DNA of 64,000 bases from Azadirachta indica. Taxonomy: Eukaryota > Streptophyta > Magnoliopsida > Sapindales > Meliaceae. Under the pieces are notes generated by a model. The model saw only the letters and a list, made by a program, of their open reading frames with translations. It was not told the origin of the DNA and made no database searches. The position numbers and the translations under genes were made by a program. The stretch spans positions 14,730,457 through 14,794,456 of the forward strand of contig CM040442.1 of NCBI GenBank assembly GCA_022749755.1, in the 5' to 3' direction. This document shows, piece after piece, positions 11,217 through 22,600 of the stretch (position 1 is the first letter of the stretch; the number at the start of each line of letters is the position of its first letter).

Positions 11217-11837
11217 ACTAGTCTCAATTTTAGCTCTTTTCATCATCCTCAAACTGATGGTCAAACAGAAGTGACAAATCAGAGTTTGGAAAATCTCTTA
11301 TGAAGTTATGTTGGTAAGAATATCTGACAATGGGATGTTATTTTGCCTCAAATTGAATTTGCTTGTAATCGATCAACTAGCCAATCTACCGGTCAAAGTC
11401 CTTTTGAGATAATTTATGGTAAAAATCCTATCGGTCCAATGGATTTAGTTCCACTTCCAATTCATCAATACTTTAGTGGAGATGCTGAAGATAGAGTTAA
11501 GAGTATTAAAAAGCTTCATGAGCAAGTTCGTGACAGAATTCTAAAACAAAATGAGAAGGAGCGACTTTCTGCAAACAAACATGGCAAGCATGTTGAGTTT
11601 AAGGAAGGAGATTTGGTTTGGATACATCTTCGAAAAGCACGTTTTCTACCTGAAAAATATGCTAAACTCAAGTTTAAAGCTGATGGACTATTGATGAATT
11701 GGAGAAAATGTTTACAAGATTGAGTTGCCAGAAAGTTATGGTGTTTCATCTATATACAACGTTTCGGATTTATCTCTATACTATGAGGATCACAACAATA
11801 TAGATTCAAGGATGAGTCTTTTTCAACTAGGGGAGAT
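11217..11837 (+). pseudogene. pol: Family 2 integrase C-terminal stub
   Basis: Encodes the end of integrase: the HPQTDGQTE motif with the catalytic Glu, then TGQSPFEIIYG and the GDLVWIHLRKARF segment of the GPY/F module. An in-frame TGA (CGA-type change) falls near 11301, and a frameshift near 11690 breaks the GPY/F module. The rest of the frame (LPESYGV...VSDLS) reads on through the PPT (AACTAGGGGAGAT, 11825-11837) into the LTR. The first two catalytic Asp residues and the zinc-binding domain are absent, so it cannot be active. Confidence 0.86.
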
Positions 11838-12547
11838 TGACACGGGAGTGTCCAAACATCAAGCGTAAAACTTAAGTGCCAATAAGTTCAAGAAGATTAC
11901 CCTAATTTACTAAGTTGTGAAGACACTGTTAAAGGGTAATTTCAGAATTTAAACTATATTTACTGAAGTTATATTTCAGAAAAAGGTTGGTACCACTAGA
12001 AAGTTGAAGAAGTAAGCTTTCTTTAGAATTGTACGGTTTAACATTTGGAGTACTATAGAGAAAGTTATGACAACTATTTCACAATATATTCATTTTCAAA
12101 GTAAAATCTGGATGCACAGATTTTAAAGATTTTTTAGCTTAAATTCAATGTGTTTTGTTTAATTTCTAAATGATAGAAGGATTTGGTAAGTTGTGATTCA
12201 GAATCTTAGCTGTTTTGGTTTATTTTCAAAGAATTTTAAATATTTATATTCATTTGTCAAAGTTAGGTAATGGTTGTTGGCCTAACTATTGAGATTTCTA
12301 ATATTGTATTGAAATCGAGTAGTTTTGAAGTTGAGTTTATTAAAATTCTTGTATTTTATACTCTGTATCTCTTGAAGAATTTTTTATAGAGTGGTGAGTA
12401 TTTTCTTTAAAACTCTACAACCTTTAATAACAATTTTTGGATGGTGTTTCTATATCCCTTTATTGTTAATATCTAGAAAAGAGCTTCATAACCTATTTTT
12501 CCTTAGCAAATGATAATTTTCCCACAAACCTCCATTTTTAAGTATTA
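11838..12547 (+). repeat. Family 2 3' LTR
   Basis: Starts TGACACGGGAGTGTCC right after the PPT and ends near AAGTATTA against satellite (GTCTCGTCTCGAAACG). At about 710 bp it is about 60 bp shorter than the 5' LTR, mainly because a stretch before the TATA region is missing (the sequence passes from GAGATTTCTAATA to TTGTATTGAAATC). Confidence 0.84.
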
Positions 12548-13485
12548 GTCTCGTCTCGAAACGAAAACATTTTTTTGCGCTCGTTTTGTGTTTGACAATT
12601 TCGTCCCCAAAATCGTACATTTCCTACAGTTTCGTTATTTAAAAGAAATACATTGTAACAATTATAACGCCATGGTGAGTCACAAGACATGCATCTTGTC
12701 CCGAAAGGAAATCATTTTTTTGCGCCCATTTTGCGTTTCACAATTTCGTCCCTGAAAATCGTTCATTTCTAGCTCTTCCATTTTTAAAATAAAATGCATT
12801 GTAATGATCATCACACCACGGTGAGTAAAAAGACATGCATATCGTCTTGAAACGAAACCTTTTTTTGAGCCGGTTTCGCGTTTGACAATTTCGTACACGA
12901 AAATCATACATTACCGACTCTTTCATTTTTGAAATGAAATACATTGTAACAATCATCACCCCACGGTGAGTAACAAGATGTGTCCCGTGTCGAAATGAAA
13001 ACATATTTTTTCGCCCGTTTTGTGTTTGATAATTCATCCCTGAAAATTGTTCATTTGCGACTCTTCTGGTTTTTAAATGAAATGCATTGTAACGATCGTG
13101 ATGCCATAGTGAGTAACAAGACATGCGTCCCGTCTCGAAACGAAACTATTTTTTTCCGCCCGTTTTACGTTTGACAACTTCGTTCCCGAGAATCGTACAT
13201 TTCCGACTCCTCCATTTTCAAATAGAAATGCATTGTAAGGATTGTCACGCCATGGTGAGAAAAAAGACATGCATCTCGTCTCGAAACCAAACTATTTTTT
13301 TGCGCTTGTTTCGCGTTTGATAATTTTGTCGTCAAAAATCATACATTTCTGACTCTTTCATTTTTACATGAAATGCATTGTAATGATAGTTACGCCACGG
13401 TGAGTAACAAGACATGCATTCCATCTCAAAACGAAACCATTTTTTTGCGCCCGTCTTACATTTGACAATTTTGTTCCTGAAAATC
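12548..13485 (+). repeat. Satellite block 6
   Basis: Six to seven monomers in plus orientation. They match block 3 in register at an offset of 7488 bp: CCCGAAAGG at 5212 and 12700, and AAGGAT(C/T)GTCA at about 5749 and 13237. Confidence 0.93.
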
Positions 13486-14746
13486 TGATATGCAAATTTT
13501 AAATGCTCGCAAGTGCAAGAATCATTAATAACTGACGATAAGTTCACTCCGAGGTCGATCTCTCGTGGAATTGTAATGGTTTAAATCCTTATTACTAATT
13601 TAAGCAAACATAAATATTCTAATATAATCAAATGACAAGTTCAGATTATTCCAATTGAAGCAATTAAAAAGGTAAATTACAAGAACTTGAAATCAATAAA
13701 ATTCTGTTGAATTTAATGAAATTAGATGGAATTTGACTAATTATCTAATCTGGTATTGAAATATTAGGTGAATTATGTAATTTAGATTATTGGGTTTTCC
13801 ACTAAAGCTAGAGAATTCCAATGATCATGGTAATTCTCACTTACAATTAATTAAATGTATCCTTGATATGAGGCTTTTACTTAATTAATTGTATTGTTAT
13901 AAGAAAAATCATTTAATCATTTAAATCAAGCCAACTCAATGGATTCAATTTAAATACTTGTTCAAAAAAGTTTAATTAAGGTAAGATGATGTTTCTAATA
14001 CCTTAATTCTCAAATTAATTTCAATCACAAATAATAGATATTAAATTCACAACAAATAATTAAAATTATACAGATCAATGAATAAGAAATAATTTCAAAC
14101 TCTAATTAATCACATTTCATAAAATATTCAATAACATTTCAATAGCAAAGCCAAACTTCCAAAATATGTTTACACTTTTTGAAGGTTTACCACCAAGTTT
14201 TGAAGAAGATGATAATTTTGCTTAGCAAAAATGTCCCCCTCTTCAATCCAGCAATCCTCCCCTTCCAATGGAAACTCCCTCTTTAGAAAACCCTCTTTTT
14301 TATCAAATCCTTTCCTAATTCGTTCTCTACCCAACAGTACCCCTAAAGTCCTTCCTTTACTCATTTTGTCAATAACTTATTCAAAATTCACTCTCACGTG
14401 TCAAGGAAAGTCTGTCTTCCAGTTATTTTTTCTCCAGTTGGAATTTTGACCCTTAAAACTTCAACATTTGCTTTCTTTTTGAAACGTAAGGTTGTAAATC
14501 ATTATGTCTAGTGTTCAAATTATTTTGTATCACCCAAATATGAGTATTGAAGATAAAGTTATGCTAGAAAATACGGATTATGTTCAACAAATACGGGTCT
14601 TTCAGTATCCTTGGTTTGTTTTTGAGCTTTCTACAATAATTCCTATAAGTCATAAAAAGAAACTCAAAGTAATAAAATTCTAAAATAAAATATATGAATA
14701 AAGGACATAAACATAATAAAATACTAGGACAAAAATTAATTTATCA
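13486..14746 (-). mobile_element. Athila/Tat-type solo LTR, copy 2, TSD AAATC
   Basis: 1261 bp, from TGATATGCAAATTTTAAATG to AATTAATTTATCA. AAATC stands directly on both sides (13481-13485 and 14747-14751). With the LTR and one AAATC taken away, the satellite monomer is continuous, so this is a clean insertion followed by LTR-LTR recombination. It is AT-rich. A short open frame around 14170-14364 is not conserved in the other copies. Confidence 0.92.
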
Positions 14747-15568
14747 AAATCGTACATTTCTGACTCTTCTGTTTTTTAATAGAAATGCATTGTAATGATC
14801 GTCACACTATGGTGAGAAACAAGACATGCATCTCGTCTTGAAACGAAACCCTTTTTTTGTGCCCGTTTCGCGTTTGACAATTTCGTTTCCGAAAATTGTA
14901 CATTTCTGATTCTTCCATTTTTGAAATGAAATGCATTGTAACGATTGCCACCCCATGGTGAGTAACAAGACATGCATTCCTTCTTGAAACGAAACCTTTT
15001 TTTTTGCACCTGTTTTGCGTTTAACAATTTCGTTCTCGAAAGTCGTACATTTTTTACTCTGCCATTTCTTAAATGAAATGCATTGTGACGATCGTAACAC
15101 TATAATGAGTAACAAAACATGTATCCCATCTCCAAATGAAGTCATTTTTTTATGCCCGTTTTGCGTTTGACAATTTTGTTCCTAAGAATCGAACATTTGC
15201 GACTCCTCCCTTTTCGAATAGAAATACATTGCAACGATCATGACGCTACAATGAATAACAAGACATGCGTTCTGTCTCAAAACAAAACCATTTTTTTGTG
15301 CTCGTTTCACGTTTGACAATTTCATTCTCAAAAATCATACATTTCCGACTTTTCCGTTTTTGAAATGGAAAGTATTGTAACGATCGTCATACCACAGTTA
15401 GTAATAAGACATGCATTCCATCATGAAACAAAACCATTTTTTTTTTGCGCCTGTTTTTCATTTGACAATTTTGTCTCCGAAAATCGTTCATTTTTCACTC
15501 TTTTGTTTTTGAAATGAAATGCATTGTAAAGATCATCATCCTGCGGTGAATAAAAAGACATGCATCTT
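14747..15568 (+). repeat. Satellite block 7
   Basis: Five to six monomers in plus orientation, ending ...AAAAGACATGCATCT against a family 2 LTR. Confidence 0.93.
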
Positions 15569-16127
15569 TGACATGGGAGTGTCCAAACATCAAAAGCAAA
15601 ACTTAAATGCCAATAAGTTCAAGAAGATTACCCTAATTTATTAAGTTCCGAAGATACTGTCAGAAGGGTAATTTCAGAATTTAAACTGTATTCACTGAAA
15701 TAATATTTCAGAAAAAGATTAGTATCACTAGAAAATTGAAGAAGTAAGCTTTCTATAGAATTTTATAGTTTATCATTTGGAGTTCTCTAGAGAAAGTTAT
15801 GACAACTTTTTATAACATTTTCATTTTCTAAGCGGAATCTAGATGCAGTGATTTTAAAGATTTTTTTAACTAAATTCAATGTGTTTTGGTTAATTTCTAG
15901 ATGATAGAAGGATTTGATAAGTTATAATTTGAAGTCTTAGCTATTTTGATTTATTTTCAAAGAATTTTAAATGTTTGTATTTATTTGTCAAAGTTAGGTA
16001 ATGGTTGTTAGCCTAACCATTAAGATTTCTAATAGTTGTTGGCCTAATCTTTGACATTTCTTTTAAGAGCCTATATAAAGGCTTCAAGTATGTAGTATTG
16101 AAATCAAGTAGTTTTAAAGTTGAGATT
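15569..16127 (+). repeat. Family 2 LTR, partial
   Basis: Starts TGACATGGGAGTGTCC and follows the family 2 LTR through the U3 module (15985-16084, including the TATA box GCCTATATAAAGGC). It is cut at about GTTGAGATTT, where an Athila-type LTR begins. Confidence 0.86.
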
Positions 16128-17515
16128 TGATGTGCAAATTTTAAATGCTCGCAAGTGCACGAATCATTAATAGCTGACGATAAGTTCACTCAAAGGTCGA
16201 TCTCTCGCAGAATTGTAATGGTTTAAATTTTTATTATTTCCTGTTAATTACTAATTTAAGCAAATATAAAATTATAAATACTCTAAAGTAATTAAATGAA
16301 AATTTCAAATTATTCCAATTGAAGTGATTTAAATTCTTATTGTTTTCCGTTAATTACTAATTTAAGCAAATATAAAATTGTAAATATTCTAATGCAATCA
16401 AATGATAATTTCAGAATATTCCAAATGAAGTGATTAAATAGATAAATTACAAGAACTTAAAATCTATGAAATTATATTGAATTCAATGAAATTAGATGGG
16501 ATTTGGCTAATTATCTAATCTGGTATTGAAATATAAGGTGAATTAAACAATCATTATGTAATTTAGATTATTGGTTTTTTCACTAAAGTTAGAGAATTTC
16601 AATGATTATGGTAATTCTCACTTACAATTAATTAAATATATCCTTAATATGAGGCTTCTATTTAATTAATTGTATTGCTACAAAAAAATCATTTAACCAT
16701 TTAAATCAAACCAACTCAATGGATTCAATTTAAATATTTGTTCAAAAGAGTTTAATAAGATAAGATGATGTTTCTAACACCTTAACTCTCAAATTAATTT
16801 TAATTACAAATAATAGATCACAAATCCACAACAAATAATCAAAATTGTACAAATCAATAAATAAGAAATAATCTCAATCTCTAATTAATCACATTTCACA
16901 AAATATTCAATACCATTTCAATAGCAAAGCCAAACTCCCAAAATATGTTTACACTTCCATTCTTAAATTCAAATCTATGAATCTAATTACAAAAGTTCTA
17001 AACATATTTGAAAAATAAACAAACTTAAAGAAAGCTTCCCTTTTTGAAGATTCACCACAAAGTTTTGAAGAAGATGATAATTCTGCCCAGCAAGAATGTC
17101 CTCCTCTTCAATCTAGCAATCCTCCCCCTCCAATGGAAAACTCATTCTTCAGAAAACCCTTTTATTCATCAAATCCTTCCCTAATTCGTTCTGAGCCCAG
17201 CAGCACCTCCAAAACCATCCATTTTTACTTATTTGGTCAACAATTTATTCAAAATTCACTCCCACATGTTAAGAAAAGTCTGTCTTGCAGCTAGAATTTT
17301 GACCCTTAAAACTTCAACATTTGCTTTCTTTTTGAAATGTAGGGTTGTAAATCATTATATTTAATTTTCAAATTGTTTTGTATCAGCCAAATACGAGTAT
17401 TGAGGACAAAGTTATGCTAGAAAATACGAACTATGTTCAGTAGATACGGGCCTTCCAGTATCTTAGGTTTGTTTTTGGACTTTCTACAACAATTCTTACA
17501 ATTAATATAAAAAAA
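16128..17515 (-). repeat. Athila/Tat-type 3' LTR, copy 3
   Basis: Starts TGATGTGCAAATTTTAAATG and matches copies 2 and 4 up to about TTGGACTTTCTACAAC. After that I can no longer align it with their ends (...TTTATCA), so the right limit is approximate. A stretch of about 100 bp near 16206-16410 is partly repeated (GTTAATTACTAATTTAAGC occurs twice), which makes this copy longer. The position, to the left of a minus-strand integrase, makes it the 3' LTR. Confidence 0.8.
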
Positions 17516-18440
17516 GGCTTAATAAAAATACAAATAAAAGACTCAATATACATGTGAAAATTCCTTTCTAAAGATGATTCCTCAAAATGTTAATGGCTTT
17601 AAAAGAATGCAACAAAACATAAGGTCAATCACTAATTTATTCAATTGCTAACAATTTTTTAGAAGTTATGCTCATGTATAGTGTGTGATAGTCGGATCAA
17701 TTATCACTCTCTTGTCACCCTTCACATTATCAGAATATAGTATGCATTGATGTTTCAACTCTAAACTTCACAAAGGTGGTCACTCTTAAAAAAAAATGTA
17801 CTCGAAATTTGGTTTATAAATAAACCGTATATGAGACAAGCATCAAGCTTAAATTTTTAATGGAAAACAAAGTTCGCATACAAAATGAAGAATACACTAT
17901 TTCTGATGTAATGACGTTGATCTCATGAACGGAATGCTAACAACTTGATTTTCTTGACAATAAATGCAAAGTAATCATATGATACACAAGATCAACGTAA
18001 GACTTTTTTTTTTGAGTTGTAATGAGGTTATTGGGTAAGGTGAGGATAAGAATTTGTGGATAAAATATAAAACAAAGCTATAAGAACTCAATAATATGTG
18101 CACCTATCATCAATTCTCTCATTTTTTTTTAATTTTTAGTTTTTATGACTATATAGTTCAAAACAAATAAAAATATTAAAACACACTTAAAATCTTTCAA
18201 ATACACTAAAACCCCACCCCCAAACCTATATTAAACATTGTCCTCATTGTTTAAAATATAGTTTAAATTAGGAAAGCATTAATGAGACAAATAGAAAAGA
18301 AGTTAAACAGAAAAGAAAAGGCTAAGATACTACCAAATATGAATGGGTTACCTCCCACCAAGCGTTTTCTTTAACGTCTTAGTAAGACGTTGCCTTTTCT
18401 TGTTGAGGGTTGAACAATTCAATTCATTCAACCTCTCTTT
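17516..18440 (-). other. Athila/Tat-type 3' non-coding region
   Basis: AT-rich, with no supported gene. It matches 63304-63530 in reverse, including the dyad at 18233-18252 (AAACATTGTCCTCATTGTTT), a G-rich tract on the minus strand (complement of ACCCCACCCCCAAACC, 18211-18226), and the segment reading AACTAAAAATT on the minus strand. This is the stretch between the pol stop and the LTR in Athila/Tat elements; an env-like gene can lie here in Athila, but I see no trace of one. Confidence 0.72.
18345..18391 (-). promoter_or_regulatory. Conserved hairpin and GGTGGGAGGCAACCC-type box after pol
   Basis: Two parts lie just downstream of the pol end on the minus strand. One is a perfect 9-bp inverted repeat with a single-base centre (AACGTCTTAGTAAGACGTT, 18373-18391). 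The other is the complement of GGTTACCTCCCACCAAGCG. The copy at 63296-63338 keeps the box (GGTGGGAGGCAACCC) and a weaker stem. From memory, related boxes follow pol in many Athila/Tat elements; their role is not known to me. Confidence 0.6.
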
Positions 18441-18769
18441 TGTTCTAGACTCCTTCTAAATAAGACTTCACACGATGTTCATTTACTTTAAATGTTGTTT
18501 GAGTTTTTGAATTTAACAATTCTACTGCTCCATGAGGAAAGACTTGGACTATTGAAAATGATCTGCACCATTTTGACTTTAACTTTCCTGAAAATAATTT
18601 AAGACGAGAGTTAAACAAAAGATCATTCATTTCAAGATAAAGAGATTTATGAATTAGGCCTTTGTCATGATAACGCTTAGTGCGTTCTTTGTAAATTTTT
18701 GCATTTTCATAGGTTTCATTCCGAATCTCTTCTAACTCATTAAGTTGAAGTAAACGCTTCTCTCCTACT
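18441..18769 (-). pseudogene. pol: Athila/Tat-type integrase C-terminal fragment
   Basis: On the minus strand this encodes GEKRLLQLNELEEIRNETYE, then the KERTKRYHDK segment, then LLFNSRLKLFSGKLKSKW and VFPHGAVELLN. This is the C-terminal end of an Athila/Tat integrase, quite unlike the chromovirus type. An in-frame TAG near the end (after SYLEGV) stops the frame about 20 codons earlier than the copy at 63303. The RNase H, zinc and DDE domains are missing. The right edge is about 18769, where a sliver of family 2 gag starts. Confidence 0.87.
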
Positions 18770-18788
18770 GTTTGGAGCTACAATGATG
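18770..18788 (+). pseudogene. gag: Sliver of family 2 gag left of the family 1 insertion
   Basis: Nineteen bases (ACTGTTTGGAGCTACAATG plus the TSD) that read in frame into the family 2 gag continuing at 25736 (DVCRLALKVE). It is too short to prove alone, but the shared TSD TGATG and the continuous frame support it. Confidence 0.55.
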
Positions 18789-19611
18789 TGATACGAACCC
18801 CGAGTATATTAAACTTGAGACCCAATATTTTTACGCATGGAAGCAATTTCTTGGAAAGCTAAATCAGATTCACCCAAGTTTGCAACCTAATTTCAACTTG
18901 TGAAATAGAACCTTAGAATAAATACCCTCAAAGTAATTAGCTTTGATTGTAAGAACTTTGATTTAAGCAAGAATCAAAATAAGAGAAAACACTCTCAATT
19001 TTATTTCATTTCAAAAAAGTAATTCATTCTTCCATGGGAGCATGTGGCTGAATATATAAGGGTACAAGAGATAAATAACTCTAATTAGAGTGTTTGATAA
19101 CAAAATTAAACTTATTCTAATTTAAAATAAAATCAATTGAATTTGGGCTTAATAATTAGCGTTAACAACCCAAACACATAACAAACTATAAATATATGTT
19201 TATAAATAAGATTAAAATAGATAATGGGCTTTAACAACAACTTAGCCCAAACTGGCACATGGAATCCGAAACTTGCATCATGATGACGATCTGATTCTAA
19301 CTGCAATTAAAAGACTTGAACATGCTGCCTTAGCCTTGAGACATCATTTGAATATGGCTTTATATAAATTTGAGAAGTTGAATTCCGTAGAAGCTTTAAT
19401 CTTCAGGTTTTGCCTTCTTGTACTTGTGTCAATGTTACCAAGCTTGATATTTGACTCTTTCTTACACCCTTGAATTGTTGCAAGATCATCCCACAAACCT
19501 TGAATCATCCCATTCAATGCATCTTTGAATTTCTTCATTCTTGCTCTTGTAACGGGACCATTAGGTAGCTGAATTGGATCATTGCTCTTGTGTGCATCCA
19601 TATTTACATCA
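18789..19611 (-). repeat. Family 1 3' LTR
   Basis: 823 bp, reading TGATGTAAATATGG to GGTTCGTATCA on the minus strand. It starts directly after the PPT. The first part also encodes the tail of pol (GPVTRARMKKFKDALNG). Confidence 0.92.
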
Positions 19612-19625
19612 TTCCCTCGCTCCTC
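19612..19625 (-). promoter_or_regulatory. Polypurine tract, family 1
   Basis: GAGGAGCGAGGGAA on the minus strand, ending exactly at the LTR start. It primes plus-strand DNA synthesis. The same tract is at 39406-39419. Confidence 0.85.
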
Positions 19626-22600
19626 AAGATGATTCGTCCACGAATCTTCACCATTTACATCAAAAGGAGAAAGATCAGCTACATTAAAAGTTGCATTCAC
19701 AGTATATTCATGAGGAAGATCCAATTTGTAGGCATTATCATTGATCTTCTCAACAACTTGAAAGGGACCATCTCCTCTTGGATGTAGCTTTGACTTCCTT
19801 TGAGTTGAAAACCTTTCCTTTCGCATATGTACCCAAACCCAATCACCAGGCTCGAATACAACGCGCCTTCGTCCTTTGTTTACTTGGCTTGTAATTTGTT
19901 GATTCTTCTTTTCAATGTTCTTGCGCACATCTGCATGTACTTTTCTCACTAATTCTGCCTTCGTTTTCCCATCTAAGCTAGTTCTTTCATCACAAGGTAA
20001 AGGAACTAAATCCAAAGGGGTTAGTGGGTTAAAGTCATAAACAATTTCAAACGGTGAAAAACCAGTAGTAGAATGCACAACTCTATTATATGCGAATTCA
20101 ACAAATGGAATGCACTCTTCCCAATTCTTCAAATTCTTTTGGACAATAGCACGCAACGAAGTTCCCAACGTCCTATTCACAACTTCTGTTTGACCATCAG
20201 TTTGTGGGTGACAAGTAGTAGAATATAACAATTTAGTACCCAATTTACTCCACAAAATTTTTCAAAAGTGACTTAGAAACTTCACATCTCTATCACTAAC
20301 AATAGTTTTTGGAATGCCATGCAAACGCACTACTTCCCTAAAGAACAGATTTGCAATATTAGTGACATCATTAATTTTATTATAAGTTATAAAATGTAAC
20401 ATCTTGGAAAACCTATCAACCACTATAAAAATAGAATCTTTCCCCTTTTTCGATGTAGGTAAACCCAAAATAAAACTATGGAAATATTAGTCCAAGGTTC
20501 ACTGAAAACAAGTAAAAGATTATACAAACCTTGATTTAAAACTTTAGATTTAACTTGTTTGCACACAACCCATCTATCACAAACTCTTTGCACATCATTT
20601 TTCATTTTAGGCCAATAGAAGTGTTCATCTAAAGTGTCTAAAGTTTTTGTAATGCCAAAATGTCCTATTAAACCCACCCTCCCCCCGAGACTCTTTTACA
20701 AGCAATTCTCTCAGAGAATAAATAGGTATGCACAATTTATTTTTTTAAATAAAAACCCATCCATTCTAAAGAACTTACCATATGCAGCTTTTTCAAATGC
20801 TTTGAAAATACTAGAAAAGTCAGTATCATCATCATAAAGAGTTTTAATATGTTCAAATCCAAGCATTCTTGCATCTAAAGCATTAAGTAAAGTATACCTC
20901 ATTGAAAGTGCATCAGCCACAACATTGTCTTTACCTTACTTGTATTTAATTACATAAGGAAAAGTCTCAATAAATTCGACTCATTTGGCATGTCGTTTGT
21001 TCAACTTACCTTGTCCTTTAATGAACTTCAAAGATTGATGGTCAGTATGAATAACAAATTCCTTAGGCCATACCAAAGCTCTAACCAAAGCACAAAACTC
21101 TTTGTCGTAAGTAGGATAATTCAATGAGGCACGATGGGGCTTTTCACTAAAGTAGGCAATTAGCCTCTTTTCCTGCATAAGAACAGCCCCAATGCCCAAT
21201 CCTCTGTAAGGGGTGCCGCAACGATGCTAAAATCTTTTACAAACCGTCTATAAAAACTAGCCAATCCATGAAATTTCTTACCTCACTTACCGATTTAGGA
21301 GTAGGCTAATTTTTTATAGCACTTACCTTCTCTTCATCAACTTCAACGCCTTGAGCACTTACCACAAAACTTAAAAACACAATTCAATCTAAACAAAAAG
21401 AACATTTTTTAAGGTTAGCATATAACTTTTCTTTCCTCAAGATATCAAGTACAACCCTTAAATGTTCTATGTGTTCATTCGAATTTTTGGAATACACAAG
21501 GATATCATTAAAGTATACAACAACAAATTTTCTAATTAAATCTTTCAAAACATGGTTCATAAGCCTCATGAAAGTATTAGGTGCATTAGTTAAACCAAAA
21601 GGCATAACTAACCATTCATACAGACCATATTTTGTTTTGAATGCAGTTTTCCACTCATCACCCTCTCTCATGCAAATTTGATGATATCCACTTTTCAAAT
21701 CAATTTTGCTAAAGATAGTAGAACCATATAATTCATCAAGCATATCATCTAGCCTAGGAATAGGATGGCGATACTTTACCGTAATGTTATTAATTGCACG
21801 ACAATCAACACATATACACCAAGAGCCATCTTTCTTAGGTACCAACAGAACAGGAATAGCACATGGACTCATACTTTCTCTAACATATCCCTTGGTTAAC
21901 AACTCCTCAACTTGCCTTTGAAGCTCCTTTGTCTCCTTGGGATTACTCCTATAGGCTGGTTTATTTGGAATTGAAGCTCTAGGAATGAAATCGATCTGAT
22001 GCTCGATACCTCTAATGGGCGGCAATTCATTGGGTACCTCATCGGGAAAAACATCTTCATAAGCCTATAAAAGAGAAACAAATACAGTAGGCAAAGAAGT
22101 ATTAAGGTCATTAGTGTTTAAGTAAAGTTTCTTGTACATAATTACAAATATACTTTTGTTGGAAATCCAAGCCACCCTAATATCACTTCTTTTTGCATAA
22201 AAGCTCACTTGTTTCTTTTTACACTCAATTGTTTCTTTTTCCTCCACTCTTTTTCCCTCATTTGAATTCTGCCCCTCTCCATTCGAACTCACTTTTTTTT
22301 CTTTCTCATTATTTTTGCCACTCTTTTCTTTTGAAAACTCACCCTCCTTTGTTACACCTTCACTCATTCTTTTCTTCTCACTCTTGTTTTCTCTCTGACG
22401 TTGCATTCTTCTAAGCTCACCTTCATAAACTTCTTTAGGTAAAAGTGGTACAAGAGTAATTTTCTTCCCATCCTTCTCAAAAGTATAATGATTTGTAAAA
22501 CCATTATGTAACACCCTTCTGTCAAATGGCCAAGGGCGTCCCAACAAGAGATCACCAGCATGCATGGGCACTACATCAAACGACAACTCATCTCTATACT

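Larger units (their letters stand above)
10446..12547 (+). mobile_element. Family 2 Ty3/gypsy element with large internal deletion
   Basis: A 2.1-kb remnant: 5' LTR 10446-11216, a 0.6-kb integrase stub, a PPT, and 3' LTR 11838-12547. Gag, protease, reverse transcriptase, RNase H and the first part of integrase are gone. The left break joins the LTR end (GGTATCA) straight to ACTAGTCTCAATTTTAGC of integrase, with only a few bases of possible microhomology (ACTA). The flanks are satellite in opposite orientations, so there is no TSD. Either the element marks an inversion breakpoint, or its two LTRs come from two insertions. Confidence 0.86.

Noticed and set aside
17516..18440. Env-like gene in the Athila-type 3' region
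   Set aside because: No frame longer than about 60 codons in the proper strand, and no signal peptide or membrane segment seen.
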